NCBI GenBank assembly: GCA_905182745.1
Contig: CAJJCR010000005.1
Coordinates: forward strand, 1-48,763
Source of the DNA: Bacteroidetes bacterium MED-G20
GTDB taxonomy: Bacteria > Bacteroidota > Bacteroidia > Flavobacteriales_D > Parvicellaceae
DNA: 48,763 bases
Reading direction: 5' to 3'
Shown: in pieces, positions 32,183 through 42,007 of the stretch
How positions within the stretch are numbered: the first letter of the stretch is position 1
Layout: the number at the start of each line of letters is the position of its first letter
The notes under the pieces: model-generated
Told to the model about the DNA's origin: nothing
The model's input: the letters and a program-made list of their open reading frames with translations, nothing else
Databases searched by the model: none
Program-made: the position numbers and the translations under genes

Positions 32183-33286
32183 TTAAAGATGAAAAACAAA
32201 GATGTATCCTATAAAAGCAGTATACATCAATAATAAAATTACGGCTTTTGCTATTCCAATAGTTTCACCAGATATAAAAATCAAAAATGTAAAGACTGTG
32301 AGAATAAATAGTACTATTAATACGTTTAAACTAAACGATAAGGTTTCTGGATCCATTACTATAGGTCCATAAAAAATAGTGTACAGTAGTATTGGTAGTC
32401 CTAAGGCAAAACAAATATCAAAAATATTACTCCCTAATGCGTTAGAAATAGCATCGTTGTAATTTCCTTTTCTTGCGTCTTTAATGGATAGTATGGTATC
32501 TGGAACACTTGTCGCTGCAGCTGCAATAATAACAGCAACAATAGAGATAGGTAAATCAAGACCTTTTAAATTATTTAGTCCCAAAAAAGAATACTCTGCT
32601 TTACCAAGCATTTCACAAGCTTTCACCAAAATTAAACAAGACAAACCAATAAAAATCAATGAAACAACAAGTAAAAATATAGAGTTATTGTTGTTCAATC
32701 TTTTGTTGCCAATTATAGAGCCATAAAAGTCTAATTTTAAAAATAAAACTACTCTATTTTGAATTATTCCTTTGTTTTCTTGCTCATCATAATTTGAGGA
32801 ATTACTACTAGGCATTTTATAAAACATATAAAAGACATAAATTCCATATAGTAAAATCAATATTAAGCCACCTAACCAAGAAAGAATTTCATAATAAATT
32901 ATTAAAATAAGGGCAATTTGTGAAATTAGAAGAGCAAAACTGTCTCTATATATAACATTTTTTGAAATTTTTATCGTTTTAGAAATTCCATAATAATAGA
33001 CTGCTAAAACAGAAAATGCAGGGATTATCATTGCGTTGAAAACAGCACTTCCAGCAACTGTTCCCATTCCACCGGAAAAACCTTCTGCATCTTTTAAAAA
33101 AATCAAAAAGAAAACGGTAGTCAAAAGTTCTGGCATAGAGCTAGATATTGCATTGATAGTAGCTCCTTTTACACCATTAGACAAATTTCTTCCTAAGTAG
33201 GAGGAAGCAACATCGAAACCATCGGAAGATTTCCAAATGACAATACTTGTTACTACAATTAAAATTATTGGAATAAGTATTCCCAT
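32183..33286 (-). CDS. Sodium/calcium exchanger (CaCA) family integral membrane protein
   Basis: 367 residues with about 10-11 membrane helices in two halves. The two alpha-repeats that bind the cation are present: INAISSSMPELLTTVF with GTVAGSAVFN in the first, and AAAATSVPDTILSIKDARKGN with ISNALGSNIFDI in the second. These carry the family's Ser-x-Pro-Glu and Ser-x-Pro-Asp residues. The halves are linked by a hydrophilic loop (about residues 160-200, SSNSSNYDEQENKG). The protein probably exchanges Ca2+ for Na+ or H+ across the inner membrane. Single gene; the 270 bp upstream hold the structured element at 33401-33560 in the opposite orientation. Confidence 0.88.
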   Translation of the reverse strand: MGILIPIILIVVTSIVIWKSSDGFDVASSYLGRNLSNGVKGATINAISSSMPELLTTVFFLIFLKDAEGFSGGMGTVAGSAVFNAMIIPAFSVLAVYYYGISKTIKISKNVIYRDSFALLISQIALILIIYYEILSWLGGLILILLYGIYVFYMFYKMPSSNSSNYDEQENKGIIQNRVVLFLKLDFYGSIIGNKRLNNNNSIFLLVVSLIFIGLSCLILVKACEMLGKAEYSFLGLNNLKGLDLPISIVAVIIAAAATSVPDTILSIKDARKGNYNDAISNALGSNIFDICFALGLPILLYTIFYGPIVMDPETLSFSLNVLIVLFILTVFTFLIFISGETIGIAKAVILLLMYTAFIGYIFVFHL

Positions 33287-33448
33287 AAATCATTTTTTTA
33301 ACAGCTCAAAAGTACATTATTTAATTTCTTTTTTCATATTTATTGAACAAGTATAGTTTCAAATCAAATTCTTGATTATATTCATATCGTAATAATTAAT
33401 GCTGTGACAACAGCGCATGTTTAACTTAATATAGAAAGGAGGTGTCAA

Positions 33449-33514
33449 ATGTCTATCGAAAAAAATTCTAAGGAGTTGGTTGGACTATTGGTGCCTTTTG
33501 TGCATCTTTTCTAA
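33449..33514 (+). CDS. Possible 21-aa micro-ORF with canonical Shine-Dalgarno
   Basis: ATG at 33449 lies 5 nt after AAAGGAGGTG, a spacing that would be ideal in E. coli, and opens a 21-codon frame MSIEKNSKELVGLL...VHLF. Strong Shine-Dalgarno sequences are rare in this phylum and nearly absent elsewhere in this window. The SD is in a predicted stem, which could make it conditional. The peptide resembles nothing I know; the ATG could be fortuitous. Confidence 0.25.
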   Translation: MSIEKNSKELVGLLVPFVHLF

Positions 33515-33531
33515 TCACTCCTTTCTAACTT

Positions 33532-33560
33532 AAAAGCAGGTCGATGGACCTGCTTTTTTT
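33532..33560 (+). terminator. Terminator, possibly bidirectional
   Basis: Arms GCAGGTC (33536-33542) and GACCTGC (33547-33553), loop GATG, flanked by A4 and T7. The longer T-run is on the plus strand; on the minus strand it could also end the esterase gene. Confidence 0.8.
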
Positions 33561-34711
33561 ATTCCTTAATTATTTTGTAGGAGTTGCCATCAATTTTTAA
33601 AATATAAAGTTGAGGCTCAAGTTTAGAAAGGTTAATAATATTATTGATGTTATCTAATTCTCCAATCATTACTAGTTTTCCGATTGAAGAAAAAATACTA
33701 AATTTCAAGTTGGTCTTGTTGGTAGATTTAATAGTTAAAAAATCAGGAGATGGATTTGGAAATATTTCAAATTCCACGTTATCAGAAATTGAAATATCTG
33801 TAGAACCACAATTAATTAAACCATTATTATCGTATTTAGATACAAATTTCCATATTTCTTGAGATGCATTAATATCCATATTTCCAAAGCTTCCTGGCCA
33901 ATCGTGGCCACCATTAATTACTTTAAGTTCTTGGACAGCTACACAATTGTCACCATTCTCCCAAATTCTCTTCTGAATAGTACTTCCATCCGCGGTATTG
34001 GTATTAGTAATTTGTGAAACTACAGGACTTAAGTCGGTATTATTAAATGAACTCCAATATGTGGTTATTTCATCAACTGACATATAGTAGGGCTGAAATC
34101 CGGAATAGGACGAATGGGGACTAGAATCAGAAGTGCCAGGAATTAATAATACTGCAGTAGGATGAATAGGAGAGCAGTAACCTAAATTATAATAACTAAC
34201 TCGAAATGCATCTACCAGCATACTTCCAGAAACTGATGCAAAGCTTGCAATTCTATTATTTAATCTGCAACCCAATTCGTAAGAGAAAATTCCTCCCTCA
34301 GAGTAACCACAGGCATAAACTCTATCATTGTCAATATTATAATCATTGCTAAGGGTATCAATAATTGCTTCAATAAAATTAATATCGTTATGAGTCGTTG
34401 GGGTTTTATGCAACCAAGAATTACTTCCATCGCTTGGATCTACTGCAGCTTGAGGATAAACAGCTATAAAATTAGCAGTATCTGCAATTGAACGCATATC
34501 GTTGGTGTAAATAAAACTTGAAGATGTTCCACCACCACCATGAAAATTAAAGACTACAGGTACTTGAGTGCTTCCATCGTAAGTAGATGGAACATAAACA
34601 ATAAAGCTTCTATTTTGACCATCGAAAAATAAAGTTCTATTTAATTGTTGTTGTCCAAATAAATTAAACGCTAGAAATATAATGCAGCTTAGGAGTAGTA
34701 GATTTCTTCAT
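33559..34711 (-). CDS. Secreted PHB-depolymerase-like esterase with T9SS sorting domain, frameshift at its start
   Basis: The longest ATG-started frame begins at 34497, but coding clearly continues upstream: a signal peptide (LLLLSCIIFLAFNLFGQQ), RSFIVYVPSTYDG and the oxyanion loop NFHGGGGTSSSF. The natural start is ATG at 34711, out of frame by a small indel within the first three codons. Total about 384 residues. Catalytic elements are GYSEGG (nucleophile), PGTSDSS (acid region) and NGGHDWPG (histidine). The end is a T9SS type A domain (FEIFPNPSPDFLTI ... LYILKIDGNSYKIIKE). It is the same esterase superfamily as the gene at 13536 but with a classical sorting domain. Confidence 0.8.
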
Positions 34712-34793
34712 GATAAATAGTTTTAATATAAAAGTAATAATGTTTATTAGAATAATAATAACTTGTTGAGGTTTTTGGAAACTGTGTGTCTTT

Positions 34794-37230
34794 TTATTTT
34801 TTGAGGTATTGTGCATCTAGCCAATATATTAATTTAATAGAAAATGTATTCATTGGACCGTCTTGTAAATTACCAAATAAGTTATTCCAGTAAGTTTGAT
34901 CAATACCTTCGTCGTCTGAAAAAATAGAATTTTTCCATACCACATTAATTTCACTTCCAGGAAAAAACACCCATCTAAAAAGCATATCAATAGTAAAAGC
35001 ATTGTAATTGATATCGTATACTGAGTTGCCATCAATATCATTCACCAGAATAGTTTTCTAAGCTAGATAATCTCCCATTTGGAAGAAGTTCTGAAAAGCT
35101 ATTGTATTTAATAATTGCATTGTAATTTCTTAATCGGAATGTGATTCCTATCCTGTTGGTCAATGTATAGTCAATCCCTAGTGTTTGAGTAGTATTTATT
35201 CTATCTCTATTTCCAAAAATAATTCCATCGTGTGTAAATTCAGGAGTGCCAAAATCTACTGCATATCCCTCACTATTATTTTGAAATCTTTGTTCCCAGT
35301 AATGAATTAAAAAAAGTTGGTTGGTAATTCTAAACCTAGTTTCAAAGTCGTAGTTCCATTCCCACCAATCATTTCTTTCTACAAATACATAACCAATACC
35401 AAGATCTGCAGCAATTCTTTTTTGATAATTGGAAGAAAACCACGCTCTGGTACTAGTCCATACTGGTCGAATAAACTTTTCTTCTCCAATAACATCCCCT
35501 CTCGGTTCAAAATAGTCGTTAGACTCATTTAATGTTCCACTTAATCTTATGCCAAGAGCATTAAAAGAATTTGTTATTGTTGTAGCTCTAGCATTCCAAA
35601 AACTTCCTCCAAATAAATTGGGAGCATACAACCATTCATTGGAAAGGGAGGCACTTGTGAAAAATCTATTTATTTTTTCAATTTTAGGATTGAAATTCCT
35701 GTAACCTATATAAAGTTCGCCAACTCGACTATTGTTAGCTCTTAAAAATCCCAAATCGTTAGGGTCATAAGTATCCGACTCTTCATAATATTCCAATCCG
35801 TATGTAAAATTTCCTCTTTGTTTGCCAGCTTCAATTCCCCAAGTATGTCCCAATGAAATATTGTTGGTATCTAATATGTTGGATATTTTTGCTTGAGTTT
35901 GCACAAAGTAATCGTTGCTTTTAGTATTGAGCTTGGTATCCAAACCACTAACATTGGCATCGTAAAAATTTCCAGCTCTCCAAACATTGGTATTGGTAAA
36001 GGTAATGGAACTGTTATTTTTTAAATTCTGATCTAAGACAATGACATTGTAGTTGCTTAATGGGCTGATGGAAATTTCTCTTTCATCACCATTTAAACTG
36101 TTGATTGCTTTGCCTTTTTGTTCTGCAGTAACACCATTAAATACACCAATACCTAATCCGTTTTTTAATCTACCAGATATTTTACTAGCATTGATTAATG
36201 GAACTGAAGTTGGAATTTCATTTAATTCCTCATTGTCATTTAACTGACTTTTGTAAACTTTGGAAGGTGTCTGAACCCCAATTCTTCTACTGTAAAACAA
36301 GTTTGATTTATTAAAAAGCTCTGTTCCCTCAGTAAAAAACTGTCTATTTTCATTAAACCTTATTTCAAAAGGACTTATGTTTAGCACTTGTTGGTCAAAA
36401 ATTACTTGCCCAAAATCTGGTAATAAGGTGACATCTAAAGTAAAAGCTTCATTTATTCCATATTTAACATCCATACCACCTGTAAAAGTAGAAACAGGTT
36501 CTGTGTCCTTAGAGAAGCTATTGTAGCTCGATAAAAATGGAATTAATGCCAATCTTAACGGTGGAGTAATATCTTTAACTCCTTTAACCACTCCACTTTC
36601 TAGTAGGTAATTCTCTAGATCTGGATTTACAGGACTCCAGTTGTTGTCTTCTCTAAATCTACTTATTTGCCTTGCAAAATTTATATTCCAAGTCTGAATA
36701 TCTGATTTTGGAAATCTTAGAGCAGAGTAGGGAATTTTAATTTCTGCAAACCACCCTTGATCGTTTATTTGTGTTTTACTTCTCCATACTAGATTCAGTA
36801 AATCATTAAAATCTTCGCTGAAAATTTTTGCATCTACTTGAACACCTCTACTACTTAAACCGAAGAAAAACCCATTTTGTTTGTCGTTATAGGTATCTAA
36901 AAATATTCCAAAAAAGTCTAAGTTCGGGTTGAAGTCGTCTCTTAATGAAAGTACTCTAGAAACAGAATCTGGATGGTCGTAGCATTTTACCCCAAAATAA
37001 ATAGCTTCTTGATCAAACAACATAGCAACCTCTGTTTTTTTTGAGGCTTTTTCACCTGGAAATGGTTTCATTTGAGTAAAACCAGAAGTCCAGTTGGCAT
37101 TTACCCAATCGGCTTCTTCAAGGTAGCCATCCAAAGATATTTGACCAGTCCTTTTTGAAGAATTAATTTCTTTTTGACTATACCCGTTAATAAATAATAA
37201 CAGAAATAGTAAAAATATAGCCTTGTTCAT
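34794..37230 (-). CDS. DUF5916 protein with CBM9-like N-terminal domain, one frameshift near the C-terminus
   Basis: Frames 35038-37230 and 34794-35045 join near 35046 to give about 812 residues. Signal peptide (1-18), then a carbohydrate-binding-module-9-like domain (ISLDGYLEEADWVNA, IYFGVKCYD, FGIFLDTYNDKQNGFFF, IKIPYSALRFP; about 30-190). The rest is a long beta-strand-rich DUF5916 region (DVKYGINEAFTLDVTLLPDFGQV, RFNENRQFFTEG) that resembles an outer-membrane barrel, with a final aromatic-rich strand NTFSIKLIYWLDAQYLKK. Its role in Bacteroidota is not established; a surface barrel carrying a glycan-binding domain is a reasonable inference. Confidence 0.82.
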
Positions 37231-37308
37231 GGGGTAAAATTAATTTATCTCCCCATTTAAAATGACATATTTCTAATAAGTATTGAACAATGTTTTATTA
37301 GTTAAAAT

Positions 37309-39591
37309 TTAGATGGAAAATCTATCTAAGTTCATCACTTTTGTCCAAGCCTTTACAAAATCTGTAATAAATTTTTCTCCACCATCATCACTCGCATAAA
37401 CTTCACAAATTGCTCTTAGTTCTGAATTAGATCCAAAAATTAAATCTGTTCTACTAGCAGTCCATTTTAATTCTTCTGTTCCTCTTTTAAACCCATTGAA
37501 AATAGTAGATTCTTCTGATTTTGGTTTCCACTCATAATCCATACTGCAAAGGTTTCTGAAATAATCGTTGTTTAGAACACCTGGAGTTTCTGTTAATACT
37601 CCAATACTAGATTGATTATAATTTGAATTTAGTACTCTAATTCCCCCAACTAAAGCAGTCATTTCAGGTGCAGTTAAGGTTAGTTGTTGAGCCTTGTCAA
37701 TTAGTAATTCTTCTGAACTTAGTGTATAGTCAGCTTTTTTATAATTTCTAAATCCATCTGCAATTGGTTCTAAAACAGATATTCCTTCTATATCTGTATT
37801 TTCTTTTAATGCATCCATTCTACCAGGTGAAAAGGGCATATTAATTGTTCTTCCGCCTAAAGAGGCGGCATCTTCTATACCAACACATCCACCTAAAACA
37901 ATTAAATCAGCTAAAGATATTTTCTGATTTTGAGATTCTTTGTTAAATTTTTCCTGAATCGATTCATAAACCTTAATTACTCTTTTGAGCTGCTCAGGAT
38001 TATTAGATTCCCAATTTATTTGAGGTTCTAGTCTTATTCTTGCACCATTGGCACCACCTCTTCTATCAGAAATTCTGTATGTAGATGCCGAAGCCCAAGC
38101 TGTGGTTATCATATCTTCATTTGTTAATTCAGAATTTTTAATTTCTGTTTTAATTAAATCAATATTTTTTGCATTAACTAATTCATGATTAACGGTTGGA
38201 ATAGGGTCTTGCCAAGAATAATCTTCTTCAGGAATTTCTGGTCCAACATAGCTAGATTTTGGTCCCATATCTCTATGGGTTAGTTTAAACCACGCTTTTG
38301 CAAATGCCAATTCAAATGCAGCTGGATCGTCGTAAAATTTTTGAGAAACAACTCTGTAAGCAGAATCCTCTATTAGAGACAAATCTGTTGTGAGCATGGT
38401 AGGCTTATGAATTACTTCATCGTCAAAAGCATCTGGAAACATCTTATGAGGATTTTTGGCCACCCATTGATTTGCTCCACCAGGACTTTTAGTTAATTCC
38501 CACTCATTTTCAAATAGGCTTTCAAAATATCCATGGTTCCAATTAGTTGGATCTTCCGTCCATATAACTTCCAATCCAGAGGTAATTGCGTCCTTGCCTT
38601 TACCTGTATTATAATCACTTTTCCAACCCATTCCTTGCTCTTCAATAGTTGCTCCTTCAGGTGAAGCACCTAAGTTGTCTCCGCTTGCTGCTCCATGGGT
38701 TTTTCCTAGTGTATGGCCCCCTGCAATTAAAGCAACAGTTTCTTCATCGTTCATTCCCATTCTGCCAAAAGTTTCTCTTATATCTGCAGCAGCTTTTATC
38801 GGATCAGGTTCTCCATTTGGACCCTCCGGATTTACATAAATTAAACCCATTTGAACAGCTGCCAAAGGTTGTTCTAATTCCCTGTCTTCGTTATATCTTT
38901 CGTCATCCAAAAACTTTTTCTCAATCCCCCAGTAAACATTACTTTGAGGCTCCCATACATCTGTTCTTCCACCTGCAAATCCTACAGTTTTAAAACCCAT
39001 AGATTCTAAAGCAACATTTCCAGCTAAAATCATCAAATCTGCCCAAGAAATTTTTTGACCATATTTTTGTTTGATAGGCCACAACAACCTTCTTGCCTTA
39101 TCTAGATTTGCATTGTCTGGCCAGCTATTTTGAGGGGCAAATCTCTGCTGTCCAGCTCTTGTACCACCTCTACCATCTCCAGTTCTGTATGTTCCTGCAC
39201 TATGCCAAGCCATTCTTATAAAAAGACCTCCGTAATTTCCATAATCTGCAGGCCACCAATCTTTAGAATCGGTCATCACAGTTTCAATATCTTTTTTAAG
39301 TGCAAAATAATCTAGACTTTCAAATTCTTTTAAGTAATTAAAATCTTCTTCCATTGGATTGGAAAGAGAGGAGTTTTGTCTTAAAATTGATAGATCTAAT
39401 TGGTTAGGCCACCAATCGCGATTGGTATTACCTTGGTTGGTTGTAGTTAATCCACTTGTTTGATTACTTCCAAAATGAATGGGGCATTTAGCTTTGCTTT
39501 GGTTACTTACCATTTTATCGTTTGACATTTCATTTGAAGAACAGCTTGAAATTATAATACTAATAAATAGATAAAATAGAGGTTTTTTCAT
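37309..39591 (-). CDS. katG: Catalase-peroxidase, exported lipoprotein-like form
   Basis: 760 residues covering both peroxidase-like halves. Active-site residues are all present: distal Arg126, Trp129 and His130 ([11 protein letters not shown]), proximal His293 ([10 protein letters not shown]), and the Trp129-Tyr252-Met278 set that forms the cross-linked adduct needed for catalase activity (IYVNPEG; GRMGMND). Unlike cytoplasmic KatG, the chain begins with a lipoprotein-type signal ([12 protein letters not shown], Cys17 as lipidation site) and a polar linker before CPIHFG. It should destroy H2O2 in the periplasm or at a membrane surface. Monocistronic; no OxyR-type site was recognised upstream. 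Uninterrupted over 2.3 kb. Confidence 0.95.
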   Translation of the reverse strand: MKKPLFYLFISIIISSCSSNEMSNDKMVSNQSKAKCPIHFGSNQTSGLTTTNQGNTNRDWWPNQLDLSILRQNSSLSNPMEEDFNYLKEFESLDYFALKKDIETVMTDSKDWWPADYGNYGGLFIRMAWHSAGTYRTGDGRGGTRAGQQRFAPQNSWPDNANLDKARRLLWPIKQKYGQKISWADLMILAGNVALESMGFKTVGFAGGRTDVWEPQSNVYWGIEKKFLDDERYNEDRELEQPLAAVQMGLIYVNPEGPNGEPDPIKAAADIRETFGRMGMNDEETVALIAGGHTLGKTHGAASGDNLGASPEGATIEEQGMGWKSDYNTGKGKDAITSGLEVIWTEDPTNWNHGYFESLFENEWELTKSPGGANQWVAKNPHKMFPDAFDDEVIHKPTMLTTDLSLIEDSAYRVVSQKFYDDPAAFELAFAKAWFKLTHRDMGPKSSYVGPEIPEEDYSWQDPIPTVNHELVNAKNIDLIKTEIKNSELTNEDMITTAWASASTYRISDRRGGANGARIRLEPQINWESNNPEQLKRVIKVYESIQEKFNKESQNQKISLADLIVLGGCVGIEDAASLGGRTINMPFSPGRMDALKENTDIEGISVLEPIADGFRNYKKADYTLSSEELLIDKAQQLTLTAPEMTALVGGIRVLNSNYNQSSIGVLTETPGVLNNDYFRNLCSMDYEWKPKSEESTIFNGFKRGTEELKWTASRTDLIFGSNSELRAICEVYASDDGGEKFITDFVKAWTKVMNLDRFSI

Positions 39592-39786
39592 GGTTGAATA
39601 TTTTGGTTATTTCCCTTAAATATAAAACCAAAAAATGATAAAATTAATTTTTTGAATCAATATTTATTTTTTTTAAATAATTAAAAATCAATTATATATG
39701 TGGAAATTTACGTTTATTAATCCCTCACCCCCCCCAAATAGTAATTTATACACGTAATCTATTCTGTTACCTTAAAATAAAATAAA

Positions 39787-40404
39787 ATGAAAAAAATTAC
39801 TTTTTTAATAACCATTATTATAGCTACTCTAACATCTCATGCGCAATTTGGAGACTGTGGTTTAATAAATCTTTCAGCTACTGGAACACCAGGAAACAAT
39901 TATTCTTTTCAAGTAGGATCTAATGTAGATAGTCTTGTTACAGCGGGTGTAATTTCATCCAACAATGTTCAGCACCGTTGGAGAGCCTATCACTATAATA
40001 ATTTTCAGGATTTGTTTAATAACTCTTTTGACACTTCTTCTACGTGTATTAATTGCTTATGGAGCAGTACATTATCACAAGACACTTATATGTCAAATAC
40101 AATAATGGATACACTTACAATGATGTTGAATATGACTATTTTAGATAATCAGACATGTGTAACTATATTTGGGGTTTCCTTTATTCCTTCAAATAATAAT
40201 AATTCTAATGGAGGTTTCTCTTATGTTCAAATGAATCAATCAACAGGTATTCCAAACGTAAATAATAAAGAAAAAGTATTATTGAAAACTTTTAATATTT
40301 TGGGTCAAGAAGTAAATACTGATGAAGTAAATAATGAAATTATAATTCATTTGTATAGTGATGGTAGTTCAGAGAAAAAGTATGTTTCTAAATTAACAGA
40401 TTAA
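39787..40404 (+). CDS. Secreted hypothetical protein with LGQEV/YSDGS-type C-terminal tail
   Basis: 205 residues with a signal peptide (ITFLITIIIATLTSHAQ). The mature domain has paired cysteines (FGDCGL; STCINCLW; NQTCVTI) and is not recognised. The last 40 residues read LLKTFNILGQEV, about 14 variable residues, then LYSDGSSEKKY. This closely parallels the end of the esterase at 13536 although the rest is unrelated. The tail takes the place of a classical T9SS domain and may be a surface-sorting signal. Single gene ended by a strong terminator. Confidence 0.65.
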   Translation: MKKITFLITIIIATLTSHAQFGDCGLINLSATGTPGNNYSFQVGSNVDSLVTAGVISSNNVQHRWRAYHYNNFQDLFNNSFDTSSTCINCLWSSTLSQDTYMSNTIMDTLTMMLNMTILDNQTCVTIFGVSFIPSNNNNSNGGFSYVQMNQSTGIPNVNNKEKVLLKTFNILGQEVNTDEVNNEIIIHLYSDGSSEKKYVSKLTD

Positions 40405-40430
40405 ATTACTTTTTAAATATATAAGAAGTT

Positions 40431-40458
40431 AAGAGTAGTTAATTCTACTCTTTTTTTT
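40431..40458 (+). terminator. Rho-independent terminator after the secreted protein gene
   Basis: Arms AAGAGTAG and CTACTCTT with loop TTAATT, followed by a T-run on the plus strand, 26 bp after the stop. Confidence 0.85.
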
Positions 40459-40513
40459 GCAATTTTTTTGATAGATTTAATGATTTATGGTGTAAAAACC
40501 TTCTTTTAAAAAG

Positions 40514-40801
40514 TTAGCTACCAGCAAATGGACTCCCAAAAATTCCAACTGCTAATTCAACCCAAATCATAATAAATAAAATTCCAATTAGTATTACCAG
40601 CCAAAGTCTTTTTTTGTTGCTCTGAACTTTTCTAAATATTAGTTCTAAAACTAAAATCAGTACAATAATTAAAATTCCAGCAACAATAAAATCAAAAAGC
40701 CCCCAATTTATTTCACTAGATAATTGCATTCCAATTAATGGGACTAATAATATAATTAAACCAAAAATTAATAAGTAGGTGGTTCTTTTCTTGCTATTCA
40801 A
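40514..40801 (-). CDS. Small integral membrane protein (95 aa)
   Basis: Three predicted membrane helices: about residues 8-26, 36-58 and 68-88. A short basic loop (FRKVQSNKKR) follows the second helix, placing it on the cytoplasmic side. The C-terminus has GIFGSPFAGS. It starts 9 bp after the DUF1624-like gene stop, so it is the last gene of a three-gene operon. The family is not recognised. Confidence 0.65.
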   Translation of the reverse strand: MNSKKRTTYLLIFGLIILLVPLIGMQLSSEINWGLFDFIVAGILIIVLILVLELIFRKVQSNKKRLWLVILIGILFIMIWVELAVGIFGSPFAGS

Positions 40802-40810
40802 AATGAGTTT

Positions 40811-41995
40811 TTACAAATAACTTAACCAAGCTTTGTCTTTGTTGTTTTGTTTGTAAGTACTGAACTTTTTACAAAGTGGATAAAGTGCTATTACAATTGC
40901 AATCCAAATAAGGTGAACTATCCATAAATTAAATCCAAATCCTTTTAATAACGGCGATTGTGTTACCCATCCTTTAATTATCAAGCTTTCCCACCCAAAA
41001 CCAGTAATCCATGCAGTTATCAGAGCCAATAGATGAATTAAATATATATGCAGTATATAATAGAAAAATGGAACTTTTCCAAAGACACTAATTGTATTAA
41101 TAATTTTTCCCTTTAAGTTTTCAGTAAGAGATAAAATTATAAATACTGGCCCTAAAGTCATTAGTAAATAAGAAATTGATGGAGGATATTTGGATGGATT
41201 GAAAAAAGAAAATAAAGTAGAAAGTATGGAATCATAACTTTTCCAATATTGAAAATTTCCATATCCATTGAGCATTCTAACAACAAAAAATAATAAAACA
41301 CTAGAAATACCTATTACTATAAAATGTCTTTTTCTTTTAGTTGGATCCATCGCAGAGTTGTAATAAGAACCAAAATAATAGCCTAGTGACATTACGCCAA
41401 TCCAAGGTATTATCGGATAGCCTACCAATAACTTTCTTCCACTTTGTAAATCTATAAAGTTAAACTCATGGATAATAGACCAGAAAATATCTTGGTTGCC
41501 AAAATGAAAAGAGTCTAGTGCATTGTGCCCAAAAATCATTAATAGACTAAATATTAAAATATGCTTTAGCTTAAGATGTATAATAGCAGCAAGAAAAATC
41601 ATACTTATTCCAAGAGACCATATAACAAAAAGACCAAAGGTTTGAAAATGAATGTCAAAAAACCATGAGAAGTTTACCACCGTGAGCTCTATAAAAACTA
41701 ACCAAAGCCCTCTTTTTAATAAGAACAAGGAAAGCTCTTTCTTACTTTTTCTAATGCCAATTAGATAAGCAGAAACGCCAGCTAAAAGGCTAAAAGTAGG
41801 AGCACAGTAATGGGTGATCCATCTAGTTAAATATAGTCCTAAATTGGTTTTTTCAGGATCGGTTGGGTCGAAGAAAAAAGCATCAAAATGAAAATAATCT
41901 CTAACGTGGTCTAAAGCCATAATTATCATAATGGCACCTTTTAATAAATCTAAAGAGGCAATTCGTTTGTTTTTTGTATTTATTGTATTCACCAA
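40811..41995 (-). CDS. DUF1624/heparan-alpha-glucosaminide N-acetyltransferase-like membrane protein
   Basis: 394 residues with about 10 membrane helices. The N-terminus is characteristic: ASLDLLKGAIMIIMALDHVRDYFHF, with the conserved Asp-His-x-Arg-Asp motif, then FFDPTDPEKTNL, RWITHYCAPTFSLLAG. These occur in DUF1624/YeiB-type proteins related to acetyl-CoA:heparan-glucosaminide acetyltransferase, which move acyl groups across the membrane. The substrate is unknown. It begins 12 bp after the tocopherol-cyclase-like gene and is followed at 9 bp by a small membrane protein, so the three are probably co-transcribed. Confidence 0.82.
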   Translation of the reverse strand: MVNTINTKNKRIASLDLLKGAIMIIMALDHVRDYFHFDAFFFDPTDPEKTNLGLYLTRWITHYCAPTFSLLAGVSAYLIGIRKSKKELSLFLLKRGLWLVFIELTVVNFSWFFDIHFQTFGLFVIWSLGISMIFLAAIIHLKLKHILIFSLLMIFGHNALDSFHFGNQDIFWSIIHEFNFIDLQSGRKLLVGYPIIPWIGVMSLGYYFGSYYNSAMDPTKRKRHFIVIGISSVLLFFVVRMLNGYGNFQYWKSYDSILSTLFSFFNPSKYPPSISYLLMTLGPVFIILSLTENLKGKIINTISVFGKVPFFYYILHIYLIHLLALITAWITGFGWESLIIKGWVTQSPLLKGFGFNLWIVHLIWIAIVIALYPLCKKFSTYKQNNKDKAWLSYL

Positions 41996-42007
41996 GTAAC
42001 TATTTTT

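Larger units (their letters stand above)
33401..33560 (+). ncRNA. Structured intergenic element with SD-like and 16S-tail-like arms
   Basis: A hairpin GCTGT-GACA-ACAGC (33401-33414) is followed by AGAAAGGAGGTG, whose rare perfect Shine-Dalgarno pairs (one G bulged) with CACTCCTTTCT about 70 nt downstream. A terminator ends the element at 33560 with a T-run on this strand. The second arm differs from the 16S rRNA 3' end CACCTCCTTTCT by one base. No known RNA family is recognised. It may be a small RNA, a leader, or a regulated micro-ORF; no clear promoter is seen. Confidence 0.4.

Noticed and set aside
34850-35041. Minus-strand 63-aa ORF in another frame of the DUF5916 gene end
   Set aside because: The alternative frame (34794-35045) continues the barrel strands of the upstream gene and ends in a typical aromatic strand.
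38649-38993. Plus-strand 114-aa ORF inside katG
   Set aside because: Antisense shadow of a highly conserved gene; leucine-rich composition without signal or domain.
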